Shown: positions 16,946 to 23,809 of the stretch, one piece after another | Position numbering within the stretch: the stretch's first letter is position 1 | Layout of the letters: the number at the start of each line of letters is the position of its first letter | Source: Candidatus Saccharimonadota bacterium | GTDB lineage: Bacteria > Patescibacteriota > Saccharimonadia > Saccharimonadales > Saccharimonadaceae | DNA: 64,000 bases | Assembly: GCA_027492255.1 (NCBI GenBank) | Contig: JAPUFB010000003.1 | Location: forward strand, 201,889 to 265,888 | Direction: 5' to 3' | Position numbers and translations under genes: made by a program | Notes under the pieces: generated by a model | Told to the model about the DNA's origin: nothing | The model's database searches: none | What the model saw: only the letters and a program-made list of their open reading frames with translations

Positions 16946-16951
16946 AGTATA
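16946..16951 (-). promoter_or_regulatory. -10 box of yajQ, leaderless
   Basis: TATACT on the reverse strand ends seven bases before ATG 16938. It fixes the start at the conserved MANYSF. Confidence 0.6.
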
Positions 16952-16957
16952 CCGTAG

Positions 16958-18001
16958 TCACGGAACGAGTGGTAACATGTCCTGCATACTTTCGTATGGC
17001 AACCAGTGAGAAATAGTATGAACCCGACTACGATCATCCGTAGTAACATCTGTAATCGACACAAACTTACCGCCATTTGCAACTGCATTTAATATAGAAA
17101 ATATCCGCATCTGTAATAACTTCGTGTTTGTCGCGATGATTCTCTCTGCAATCTCTGGCGTAATATCCTGCAGATGTGCGCCCTCACAGCACAGTAACCA
17201 TACAGCGGGACCGTAGTCTTCCTGCATCATGATGCTTGCCGTCTTTTGAGCAAGCGTCTTATCCTGAAGCAGTGCACCAAATACCTTTTCAAGTGTACTG
17301 ATCGTTTCATGAAATTGCTTAACGAACCCTTTATCACCATCTGCTGAGAAAATTCTCATTTTATCGAGCAGGGCGCGCTGATTATAAAATCGAGTCTTCA
17401 CATCTTCCTCAATATACACACCCCCGTACTCATCCACCGAAAGCTCTGTGCCATTCATACATCTCACTGTATTCTGAAGTAAAATCAACGTTTCAAGATC
17501 CGGCGGAAGCTCAGCCTCAAGAATTGTATCGATGCCCTTTTTTATACCCTCTGACTCCGGGCCGTACTGAAGACGACCGTAGATAATTCGTCCAGTACGC
17601 TTATTGGCCGAGAGGAATGCTTGAGATTCTGAAATAGCGACATACCCGAGAAGCCCTACTCGCGTTCTTACCTCATCTGTGTCGACTACTTCTGCTTCAA
17701 TACTGCGGGCTAAGCTAACAGCTGCGTCATATACTTGTTTATCCTCAGTATAGTGCGGCAGTCCGAGTCGTGTCGCAAGGCTATTTTGAGTAATTCTCGC
17801 ATAGATAATAGTATTGGGACCTGCAAATGGTACCTCATCGGCCACCCGATGGTTTAAAGACGCCGCGTCTCTGAGACCACGACGAAGCACTTCTGATGGA
17901 CGATTATCAATCAGTCGTTCGCCATCCCGATAAGTCACCTTATCGGGATAGATAATATCGGGTCTGTTATGTATATACGCTCTGTCCTGTAAAAGACTCA
18001 T
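16958..18001 (-). CDS. Fic-like protein with degenerate active-site motif
   Basis: This protein of about 347 residues is helical and cytoplasmic. The segment QAFLSANKRTGRIIYGRL (about residues 132-149) closely follows the Fic core HPFxxGNKRTGR, but the catalytic His is Gln, the Pro is Ala and the first Gly is Ala. If it has the Fic fold it probably does not transfer AMP in the usual way; structural or regulatory roles are possible. The rest shows no recognised domain. Of two Met codons two positions apart, ATG 18001 is preferred because TATAGA (18010-18015) ends eight bases before it. Fic assignment is moderate. Confidence 0.6.
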   Translation of the reverse strand: MSLLQDRAYIHNRPDIIYPDKVTYRDGERLIDNRPSEVLRRGLRDAASLNHRVADEVPFAGPNTIIYARITQNSLATRLGLPHYTEDKQVYDAAVSLARSIEAEVVDTDEVRTRVGLLGYVAISESQAFLSANKRTGRIIYGRLQYGPESEGIKKGIDTILEAELPPDLETLILLQNTVRCMNGTELSVDEYGGVYIEEDVKTRFYNQRALLDKMRIFSADGDKGFVKQFHETISTLEKVFGALLQDKTLAQKTASIMMQEDYGPAVWLLCCEGAHLQDITPEIAERIIATNTKLLQMRIFSILNAVANGGKFVSITDVTTDDRSRVHTISHWLPYESMQDMLPLVP

Positions 18002-18009
18002 ATGCATAG

Positions 18010-18015
18010 TCTATA
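18010..18015 (-). promoter_or_regulatory. -10 box of the Fic-like gene, leaderless
   Basis: TATAGA on the reverse strand is eight bases from ATG 18001 but only two from the alternative ATG 18007, supporting the shorter protein. Confidence 0.5.
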
Positions 18016-18050
18016 CCAGATGTGATTGGGTTCAAATCATAAGAATGATA

Positions 18051-19727
18051 TTATTCACCGACAGGCATGTGCGGTGTGTCTCGAAGTTTCTTTTCTTCGA
18101 TAAACGACACAACAGCAACACCAAGTACTACCAAGACAGAGCTAATCATAAAAATATGGTGCAGTGAGTCTGTGAAAGCATTAACTACTTTAGTGCTAAA
18201 GTCCCGCTGCTCTGTTTCGAACTTCTGAGTTGCTACCTTGGCAACAGGTGCAGGTAATTTTGCAAAGGCACCAGTCGCACCGGTCGTAATATCTTCTTTT
18301 GCCATATTAATCCTGAGAAGTGCATCGGCATTGAGATCGCCTTGCATCAGCGCAGAAGCAGCTGGCGAATTCTTAAGCGTTTGAACATACGGGATAGTAT
18401 TCGGATCACCAATACTTGTCATGATTCCTGCCGTTAAGATACCGGAGAATATTGCTGTACCAATTGTTGATCCAAGGCCTCGGAACATCTGAACACTCGA
18501 AGTAGCAGCACCGAGATCGCGCTGTTCGAACTCATTTTGCACAGCGAGAGTCAGAACTGGCATCGTCATACCGAGCCCGAGTCCGGCAAAGGCCATAATT
18601 ACCGCCTCATGCCAGTAGGGCGTATCAGGTTGAAGGGTGATGAGGGACAAAATACTCAGTGCTGTCAGGCTCATACCAGCCACGATAAATGCTTTGTATC
18701 GTCCAAGGCGCGCAATCAGCTGACCAGTCGAGATAGAGCTCACCATCATACCACCCACCATCGGAAGAAGCATGAGTCCGGCATTTGAAGCGTTAGCACC
18801 GAATACCTGTTGGTTAAATTGCGTGAGATAGAGGATAGACCCCATAAAGGCTGCACCGAATAGGAGTGAAACAATCGTCATGAGCGAGTAGGTTTTCTTT
18901 TTAAAGAATCGGAGTGGCAAAATCGGTTGCCTTGCGCGGCGTTCGACCCACACAAACGCTGCGGTTGCGAGAATCGTAACGACAAAGAGTGTTCCCTTAA
19001 TGAAACCGAGACTAGCTCCTTGGTCGATAAATGATTTAAAGATAACTTCTGTATTATCGACTGCGAGGATAAGCGCTGACAATGCGACTGTGATAAAGGC
19101 AGCTCCAGCGTAGTCTGGATAATGTTTTCCCTCATGTCGAATTGGCGGACAGTAGCGCGCAATCATAATCGAGGCAACAATCCCGACAGGAACATTAATC
19201 AGGAAGGTCCAACGCCAGTTGGTTGTCATACCAAGGATATGCTGTCCATCGGTCAACCACCCTCCGAGCAATGGCCCAATCACAGAACTCATACCAAATA
19301 CTGCACCGATTAATCCTTGCCACTTTCCTCGCTCGCGTGGTGTGAAGAGATCACCAACGATAGTAAATGCGTTCGCCGTAATAATACCACCGCCAATACC
19401 TTGAAGAGCGCGCCATGCGATGAGCCACTCGATACTCGGAGCCATACCAGACAGCAACGAGCCAACTGTGAAGATGATGACACCGATAAGTAGCAGGAGC
19501 CGTCGTCCAAACATATCAGATAATTTGCCAGCTAATGGAACCGTCACAGTAGTCGTCAGCATATAGGCTGTTACGACAAACCCAAGACTTGAGTAACTAT
19601 TAAATTCTTTTACGATTGCGCCGAGCGCAGTAGCAATAATCGTCTGATCGAGCGCCACTAGCAGCAATGCACTCATGACAGATAGCATGACAATCAGCTT
19701 CTGCTTTGTTGAGATGTGATGAAGCAT
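18051..19727 (-). CDS. DHA2-family (EmrB/QacA) MFS multidrug exporter
   Basis: This is a 558-residue drug:H+ antiporter with 14 predicted helices. Visible signatures are the helix-1 motif LDQTIIATAL, the loop 2-3 motif GKLSDMFGRRLLLLIGV and the helix-5 antiporter motif (VIGPLLGGWLTD). A long extracytoplasmic loop lies between the last two helices (about residues 430-510), as in EmrB. It exports hydrophobic compounds using the proton gradient. The start codon overlaps the stop of the upstream AbrB-type regulator by one base (TAATG), so the regulator probably controls this exporter. Confidence 0.93.
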   Translation of the reverse strand: MLHHISTKQKLIVMLSVMSALLLVALDQTIIATALGAIVKEFNSYSSLGFVVTAYMLTTTVTVPLAGKLSDMFGRRLLLLIGVIIFTVGSLLSGMAPSIEWLIAWRALQGIGGGIITANAFTIVGDLFTPRERGKWQGLIGAVFGMSSVIGPLLGGWLTDGQHILGMTTNWRWTFLINVPVGIVASIMIARYCPPIRHEGKHYPDYAGAAFITVALSALILAVDNTEVIFKSFIDQGASLGFIKGTLFVVTILATAAFVWVERRARQPILPLRFFKKKTYSLMTIVSLLFGAAFMGSILYLTQFNQQVFGANASNAGLMLLPMVGGMMVSSISTGQLIARLGRYKAFIVAGMSLTALSILSLITLQPDTPYWHEAVIMAFAGLGLGMTMPVLTLAVQNEFEQRDLGAATSSVQMFRGLGSTIGTAIFSGILTAGIMTSIGDPNTIPYVQTLKNSPAASALMQGDLNADALLRINMAKEDITTGATGAFAKLPAPVAKVATQKFETEQRDFSTKVVNAFTDSLHHIFMISSVLVVLGVAVVSFIEEKKLRDTPHMPVGE

Positions 19728-19969
19728 TATTTTCCCTCCCCTATTATTTCTTTAAAATGCGCGAAATTCTTACCCATCTGAATCACGTATTCCTGAGCTT
19801 TCCTTTCAGTAATAAAGCCGATGGACTTTTTGTCATCAAGATAAAGGGCAACGAGTTTATCGCCAGGCTTAATCTCCATAGCCTCACGAACTTCTGACGG
19901 TATGACCACCTGCCCCTTTGGACCTACCGTTACTGTACCAGCAAGATGTATATGTTTATGAAATGGCAT
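19727..19969 (-). CDS. AbrB/SpoVT-type transcriptional regulator
   Basis: This is an 80-residue protein with one SpoVT-AbrB swapped-hairpin DNA-binding domain: TVGPKGQVVIPSEVREAMEI followed by KPGDKLVALYLDD (about residues 12-50). The C-terminal ~25 residues are helical and charged. It is the first gene of a two-gene operon with the DHA2 exporter. A perfect palindrome overlaps its own -10 region, so self-repression is likely. The start at 19969 is close to the promoter, with almost no leader. Confidence 0.88.
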   Translation of the reverse strand: MPFHKHIHLAGTVTVGPKGQVVIPSEVREAMEIKPGDKLVALYLDDKKSIGFITERKAQEYVIQMGKNFAHFKEIIGEGK

Positions 19970-19979
19970 AGGTATCTAT

Positions 19980-20006
19980 GTTATACAAGTATAACTTCTA
20001 CGTCAA
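19980..20006 (-). promoter_or_regulatory. promoter and palindromic operator of the abrB-exporter operon
   Basis: GTTATACTTGTATAAC (19980-19995) is a perfect palindrome covering the -10 region. TTGACG (20006-20001) is the -35, with TAACAT 17 bases away. The -35 lies inside the 3' end of the upstream methyltransferase gene. Confidence 0.6.
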
Positions 20007-20638
20007 CCCTGTCTGGTTAAGATCGCGAGTGAGCGCTCGACCCGCTTTTTGTATTGCTTGCCATCAACCCACTCGTCCACAGCCCGGGCCGCACCAGGAA
20101 GCGCCTCATTAGCATAGTCGTCAATAACAATAGTTGCCCTCTCTGCAAGATATGGAGCAATAAGCTCAAGGGACGTTTTAATTGAGCGGTAATAATCACC
20201 GTCTAGGAATGCAAAGGCAATCTTTTTAGGTATATCCTGAGTAGATAATTCCTCAAACCAGCCCTTGTGTATATATGGAAGCGAAAGACCTGCTTTCTTA
20301 TAGTGCTCAATGAAACGCTTTTTGCTTGCTAATAACTCCCCTGTTTTAAACTGTTCGCCAACTGGCGAACTATCTTCGCGCTGCTTATCGGGCAGGCCAG
20401 CAAATGAATCATATACATGAAATTCACGCCTATCATTAGCACTCAGAAGAAACCGCGAGATATACAGCGACGTCGTACCCTCATAACATCCTAACTCAAC
20501 CACTGCTCCATCGATATTGTTATCGATACTCATCGCTAAAGCCTTCAAAATTACTCGTACCTCACCAACATCAACTTGGTTAGAGATTAATGTGTGGCTT
20601 TGAAGTAGTTTTTCAATACTATTTGCAGACGACGTCAT
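20003..20638 (-). CDS. TylF/MycF-family class I SAM methyltransferase
   Basis: This is a 211-residue O-methyltransferase of the macrocin-methyltransferase (TylF) group. The Rossmann motif I region is VVELGCYEGTTSLYISRFL (about 41-59), followed by the family marks YDSFAGLP (about 78) and the metal-binding region AFLDGDYYRSIKTSLELI with IDDYAN (about 145-180). Family members methylate sugar hydroxyls and need Mg2+. In this genome the substrate may be a surface glycan. It is transcribed alone; the 3' end overlaps the downstream promoter. Confidence 0.85.
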   Translation of the reverse strand: MTSSANSIEKLLQSHTLISNQVDVGEVRVILKALAMSIDNNIDGAVVELGCYEGTTSLYISRFLLSANDRREFHVYDSFAGLPDKQREDSSPVGEQFKTGELLASKKRFIEHYKKAGLSLPYIHKGWFEELSTQDIPKKIAFAFLDGDYYRSIKTSLELIAPYLAERATIVIDDYANEALPGAARAVDEWVDGKQYKKRVERSLAILTRQG

Positions 20639-20687
20639 AAGTACATCCTAGTATAAACGAGATACACCGCAGGAGTGACAAAAATAC

Positions 20688-21089
20688 CTACGCTGCGACT
20701 CGAGAGTTAAGAATGATTCTTTGTTCACTGCCTGGCTCAAGCGCATCAATAAGGCTGACTACACCTACCATCACAAAGACAAGCGTGTCGATCACTGAAA
20801 GACTATAGGTAAATAGTAAGCTAGGAGCTATAAGAAGTAGTCCGATCGCGGATGAAAAGATCAGAGCTCGAAAGATAGATGAACGCGGCGGTCGTGTGAC
20901 GATCAGTATAGCCATCAACAATAACACTCCTAGACGGAGTATATCTGCAGTCGTCGTAGAGGTAATTAAGAGATTAATGCCATTCTCCCATTTATCAAGC
21001 GAGGTTATCAGGGTAACGAAAGCAATGAGAGTTATGATACCGCAGTAAAATTTCTTAAACACGCTCTTGTTCACCTCCGGTATATTCAC
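20688..21089 (-). CDS. small four-helix membrane protein, unknown function
   Basis: This protein of up to 133 residues has four predicted membrane helices (about 15-30, 45-62, 70-90, 95-115) and a short polar C-terminus. The start is uncertain. GTG 21089 gives MNIPEVN..., but the only good ribosome binding site, GGAGG at 21078-21074, lies 11 bases before a second GTG at 21062. It is divergent from the Crp/Fnr gene and shares the intergenic TGTGA-N6-TCACA site, with a CATAAT box right beside it. No family recognised. Confidence 0.6.
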   Translation of the reverse strand: MNIPEVNKSVFKKFYCGIITLIAFVTLITSLDKWENGINLLITSTTTADILRLGVLLLMAILIVTRPPRSSIFRALIFSSAIGLLLIAPSLLFTYSLSVIDTLVFVMVGVVSLIDALEPGSEQRIILNSRVAA

Positions 21090-21114
21090 ACTACTCGCCG
21101 TGAAGAAATTATGC

Positions 21115-21130
21115 TGTGATGTTTTTCACA
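21115..21130. promoter_or_regulatory. Crp/Fnr-type operator
   Basis: A perfect TGTGA-TGTTTT-TCACA half-site pair lies between the Crp/Fnr-family gene and its divergent neighbour, just upstream of the regulator's -35. Autoregulation is the simplest reading. Confidence 0.7.
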
Positions 21131-21153
21131 TTTGCAACACTCAGAGGGTATAC

Positions 21154-21159
21154 TATAAG
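21154..21159 (+). promoter_or_regulatory. -10 box of the Crp/Fnr gene, leaderless
   Basis: TTGCAA lies 16 bases before TATAAG, which ends seven bases before ATG 21167. A longer reading frame from 21116 would begin upstream of this promoter and is rejected. Confidence 0.6.
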
Positions 21160-21166
21160 AGTAATT

Positions 21167-21841
21167 ATGCCGATGCGCACTCTCATCAACTCTCTACGCC
21201 CGCTAGGCCATATGCAGCTCTATCGCAAGGGGTCAAGTATTCTCTTGCAAGGCGAGATCCCTCGCAATTGTTTTATTATTGTCGATGGCATTGTTCGCGC
21301 CTATGCTATTACAAATGGCGGAGAGGAACGCTTAGTCGCCCTGTATGGACCCGGTGATATATTTCCTTTTGCATGGGTGCTAGGTCAAGCATCGACGTCA
21401 CTTTTTTATTACGACGCCGTCAATGATGTAAGAGCACTGCGTATTGATAAAACCACTCTTACTGAGATGACAGATAAAGACCCTATCGCCAACAAGGCAC
21501 TCATAAAGCTCCTCAGTCAGGATTACGCCGCTCTTATGATGCGTATCACAGGACTCATTCAATCTCGCGCCGTCGATAAAATTGCGTACACTCTCTATTA
21601 TTTGCTGCTACGGTATGGGATTGAACGTGCGGAAAATGAATATTTTATCGACCTAAAGCTCAGTCAAGGCATGCTAGCGCAGCTTATTGGACAAACCCGT
21701 GAGAGTACTGCAAAAAATATTAAAATACTAAGGGACAAACGAGTAATCAGCTACAAGAGCTCAAGTTACTCTGTTCGCAAAGACAAACTTGAAAAATTTC
21801 TTGGCGAAGATAGTTTCCGAGACCTTGAACTCAAGGGATGA
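21167..21841 (+). CDS. Crp/Fnr-family transcription regulator
   Basis: This is a 224-residue regulator. The N-terminal cyclic-nucleotide-binding beta-roll (about 10-115) includes KGSSILLQGEIPRNCFIIVDG. A dimer helix follows (about 120-145), then a winged helix-turn-helix (about 165-205) with recognition helix QTRESTAKNIKIL. The Arg-Glu of TRES corresponds to the Crp residues that read TGTGA, matching the operators at 21115 and 22690. There is no cysteine cluster like Fnr. The effector cannot be deduced; the usual cAMP-binding Arg/Ser signature is not obvious. It converges on the response regulator with a five-base gap. Confidence 0.9.
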   Translation: MPMRTLINSLRPLGHMQLYRKGSSILLQGEIPRNCFIIVDGIVRAYAITNGGEERLVALYGPGDIFPFAWVLGQASTSLFYYDAVNDVRALRIDKTTLTEMTDKDPIANKALIKLLSQDYAALMMRITGLIQSRAVDKIAYTLYYLLLRYGIERAENEYFIDLKLSQGMLAQLIGQTRESTAKNIKILRDKRVISYKSSSYSVRKDKLEKFLGEDSFRDLELKG

Positions 21842-21846
21842 AGCAA

Positions 21847-22239
21847 TTATTGTTTCTTGCCTATGATCGTTTCGACTAGTTTTAGAAGATCCTGCGGAGT
21901 AGCTCGAGCTTTTAATACATAGTGCTGGGCTCCGAGTTTGTATGCTTCATTAATATCTCTATGATCGTCAAAGTTACTAAAGACAACAATGGTGGTGTCC
22001 GGATGATTCTCCGCATTAAATTCTTTCAAAAAACCCACACCATCCAATACTGGCATACGTAGATCGAGAAGAATAATATCCGGATCAGACCTGTTCTGCT
22101 GAATATGATCGAGTGCAATCCGGCCATTAGCGGCGGTCGTAACAATATAACCAGCACTTGAAAGAATAAGCTCGTAAGCATCACACAGGGCAGTGTCATC
22201 TTCAACTACTAGTATCGCTACTTCTCTTGTTGCCTTCAT
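21847..22239 (-). CDS. single-domain response regulator (CheY-like receiver)
   Basis: This is a 130-residue receiver without an output domain. The acidic pocket is VVEDD (about 11-15), the phosphoacceptor Asp is in LLDLRMPVLDG (about residue 57), the switch residue is in VVFSNF (about 86), and the conserved Lys is in YVLKA (about 109). It could relay phosphate from a histidine kinase such as that at 48.2-50 kb, or act by protein contact; the pairing is not shown by the sequence. Confidence 0.93.
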   Translation of the reverse strand: MKATREVAILVVEDDTALCDAYELILSSAGYIVTTAANGRIALDHIQQNRSDPDIILLDLRMPVLDGVGFLKEFNAENHPDTTIVVFSNFDDHRDINEAYKLGAQHYVLKARATPQDLLKLVETIIGKKQ

Positions 22240-22302
22240 AAATGTCTATAGTATATCGTAACAACTTCATTGCATGTAAAGTTTCTTACATTTCCTCACA
22301 TA

Positions 22303-22336
22303 CTAAAATTCGCGCGAGTGAGAGCGCGAATTTTAG
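22303..22336. terminator. hairpin terminator after the GlsB-like gene
   Basis: A 13-bp perfect stem (CTAAAATTCGCGC and GCGCGAATTTTAG) surrounds an eight-base loop. It lies 18 bases beyond the GlsB-like stop and is symmetric in both directions. Confidence 0.7.
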
Positions 22337-22353
22337 TCTTGAGATTGCATAAT

Positions 22354-22623
22354 CTATACTGTACGATCTCCTCGAAAGACACGGATTAAGCCAAGAAGAA
22401 TAACTGCCCCGAGTATCGCCGTAAGAATACTTGGAATACTAAAGCTATTTGGATCGACTGAAGTACCCATAAAGGTACGTACTAAAAACCCACCGATAAA
22501 AGCACCGATAATACCGACAACAATATTTGCAAATGCCCCCATGCTTGCATCTGTTTTCATGATCATCGACGCAACCCAGCCGGCTAATGCGCCAACCACA
22601 ATCCACATAATAATATCAATCAT
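22354..22623 (-). CDS. GlsB/YeaQ/YmgE-family small membrane protein
   Basis: This is an 89-residue transglycosylase-associated-type protein with three membrane helices. The glycine-rich pattern MWIVVGALAGWVASMIM and NIVVGIIGAFIGGFLVR is typical of the YeaQ/GlsB family, whose members are stress-induced. The ATG at 22623 is preferred over 22644 because AGGAG lies between them. A perfect Crp-type site (22690-22705) sits about 70 bases upstream, so it is a likely target of the nearby Crp/Fnr regulator. A hairpin terminator follows. Confidence 0.85.
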   Translation of the reverse strand: MIDIIMWIVVGALAGWVASMIMKTDASMGAFANIVVGIIGAFIGGFLVRTFMGTSVDPNSFSIPSILTAILGAVILLGLIRVFRGDRTV

Positions 22624-22689
22624 AGTGATATCACTCCTGTTCATTTTATTAATGTAGTAACCATCTTAACGAGTAGACAAGGGGCTTGA

Positions 22690-22705
22690 TGTGATAAATG
22701 TCACA
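22690..22705. promoter_or_regulatory. second Crp/Fnr-type operator
   Basis: A perfect TGTGA-TAAATG-TCACA lies upstream of the GlsB-like gene and just beyond the stop codon of the small prepilin-like gene. Confidence 0.7.
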
Positions 22706-22737
22706 TAAAATATCGTCTCTTGCGAGCTTTAGCACTC

Positions 22738-22872
22738 TTATGAACCGATGGAAAAATAAAGAGTCACCAGTATGATGATCACGATAATAACAACGATTGC
22801 CTCAAGCAAGGTAAATCCATCCTGCGTAGCGTCTTGGTTTAGTAGATTGTGCCCCATAAGTTGTATCTTCAT
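22738..22872 (-). CDS. very short prepilin-like protein (44 residues)
   Basis: The reverse strand encodes 44 residues with a type IV prepilin signature: an 18-residue leader ending ...TQDG, then FTLLEAIVVIIVIIIL with Glu at position +5 and a membrane helix. It stops after LYFSIGS, so the globular head of a pilin is absent. It may be a minimal pilin-like membrane peptide or the remnant of a pilin. It is divergent from the F1-like operon, and no strong ribosome binding site is visible. Type IV pili are common in Saccharibacteria, but no other pilus gene lies in this window. Confidence 0.55.
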   Translation of the reverse strand: MKIQLMGHNLLNQDATQDGFTLLEAIVVIIVIIILVTLYFSIGS

Positions 22873-22913
22873 AATAGCATGTTTTGTCGCTGTTATAACC
22901 TCTAGCAATTTGC

Positions 22914-22919
22914 TATACT
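22914..22919 (+). promoter_or_regulatory. -10 box of the F1-like ATPase operon
   Basis: TATACT is followed 12 bases later by GAGGGG (22931-22936), a good ribosome binding site that has no ATG, GTG or TTG at proper spacing. An ATT (22941) or ATC (22944) start is implied. Confidence 0.5.
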
Positions 22920-22940
22920 AGTGGGAAAAAGAGGGGCATC

Positions 22941-23798
22941 ATTATCAATAGTCAGAATAGGCGCATTCTTTTCTCTGAAAACAAGCGGTTCGTGCCGCTA
23001 TTAGCGGTGTTGTTCTTTCTTGTACTACTCGCAATTGGAACCCGTACTGTTCTCGCGATTACTTCTGTTGCGCAAACCTATAATTCACCCGATTCATTGA
23101 CACTCGGTTCAATTGTCAGCCTGCAAAAAGATAGCACCGATGAAGTCACTGCCGCAAATAGCAACAACGTTGATAGTTTATTTGGTGTTGTCATCACTCC
23201 TGATGATTCCCTACTCACGCTTACGACCGGGGGCAAAAATCAGATTAATATCGCCACGAGCGGTATGGTCGCAATCCTAGTATCAGATATCAATGGAGCT
23301 ATCACGACTGGCGATCATATCACCGCTTCACCGATTTCAGGAATCGGGATGAAGGCAAACACTAACGTGAGAGTTATTGGTACGGCACAGGGTAATCTCG
23401 ACACGCAAAATGCGACAAAGCAAACCTACAAAGAGACAAATGGAACCGAACACGAGGCGAGCATTGGCGCAATACCAGTACTTGTTAATGTCTCTTACTA
23501 CTTTAAGCAACCAGATAAAACAATCATTCCCGCGGCCCTACAGAATATTGCCAACTCCCTTGCTGGCAAGCCTGTGAGTACGATGCCGATTATCATCAGT
23601 GCAGCAATTTTTGTTGTCACTATTATTGTTGTTGTTAGTATTATCTACTCGATAGTACGCAATGGTATTATTTCAGTCGGTCGCAATCCTATGGCTCAAT
23701 CTGCCGTGTATCGAAACGTTATACAGATGTCCGCACTCGTCCTTGGTATTCTCGCGGTTGGCGTCGTCGCTATTTATCTCATATTAACTAAGATGTAA
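22941..23798 (+). CDS. exported beta-domain protein with F-ATPase subunit c-like C-terminal hairpin
   Basis: This is the first gene of the F1-like operon, in the place of subunits a and c. From a probable ATT start (285 residues) it has a basic n-region (NRRILFSENKRF), a signal or anchor helix (~18-40) and an extracytoplasmic beta-rich domain (~41-205). Its segment GMVAILVSDINGAITTGDHI, then SGIGMKA, recalls a domain common in phage tail fibres and CPR surface proteins. Two C-terminal helices (~215-240, 258-280) joined by ISVGRNPMAQ resemble a subunit c hairpin with its RNP/RQP loop. No acidic residue occurs in either helix, so the ion-binding carboxylate is missing. Start at GTG 22992 (268 residues) is the alternative but lacks the n-region and RBS. 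Confidence 0.7.
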   Translation: MINSQNRRILFSENKRFVPLLAVLFFLVLLAIGTRTVLAITSVAQTYNSPDSLTLGSIVSLQKDSTDEVTAANSNNVDSLFGVVITPDDSLLTLTTGGKNQINIATSGMVAILVSDINGAITTGDHITASPISGIGMKANTNVRVIGTAQGNLDTQNATKQTYKETNGTEHEASIGAIPVLVNVSYYFKQPDKTIIPAALQNIANSLAGKPVSTMPIIISAAIFVVTIIVVVSIIYSIVRNGIISVGRNPMAQSAVYRNVIQMSALVLGILAVGVVAIYLILTKM

Positions 23799-23809
23799 GG
23801 ACATATATT

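Noticed and set aside
16939-17088. Fifty-residue extension of YajQ with a lipoprotein-like LTGC motif
   Set aside because: It overlaps the Fic-like gene, lies upstream of the TATACT box, and YajQ proteins begin at the conserved MANYSF.
18026-18040. GGGTTCAAATC as a tRNA T-loop
   Set aside because: No acceptor, D or anticodon arm can be formed around it, and no matching 3' end is present. No tRNA was found in the window.
21116-21166. Upstream start for the Crp/Fnr gene
   Set aside because: The promoter (-35 TTGCAA, -10 TATAAG at 21154-21159) and the operator lie inside this extension.
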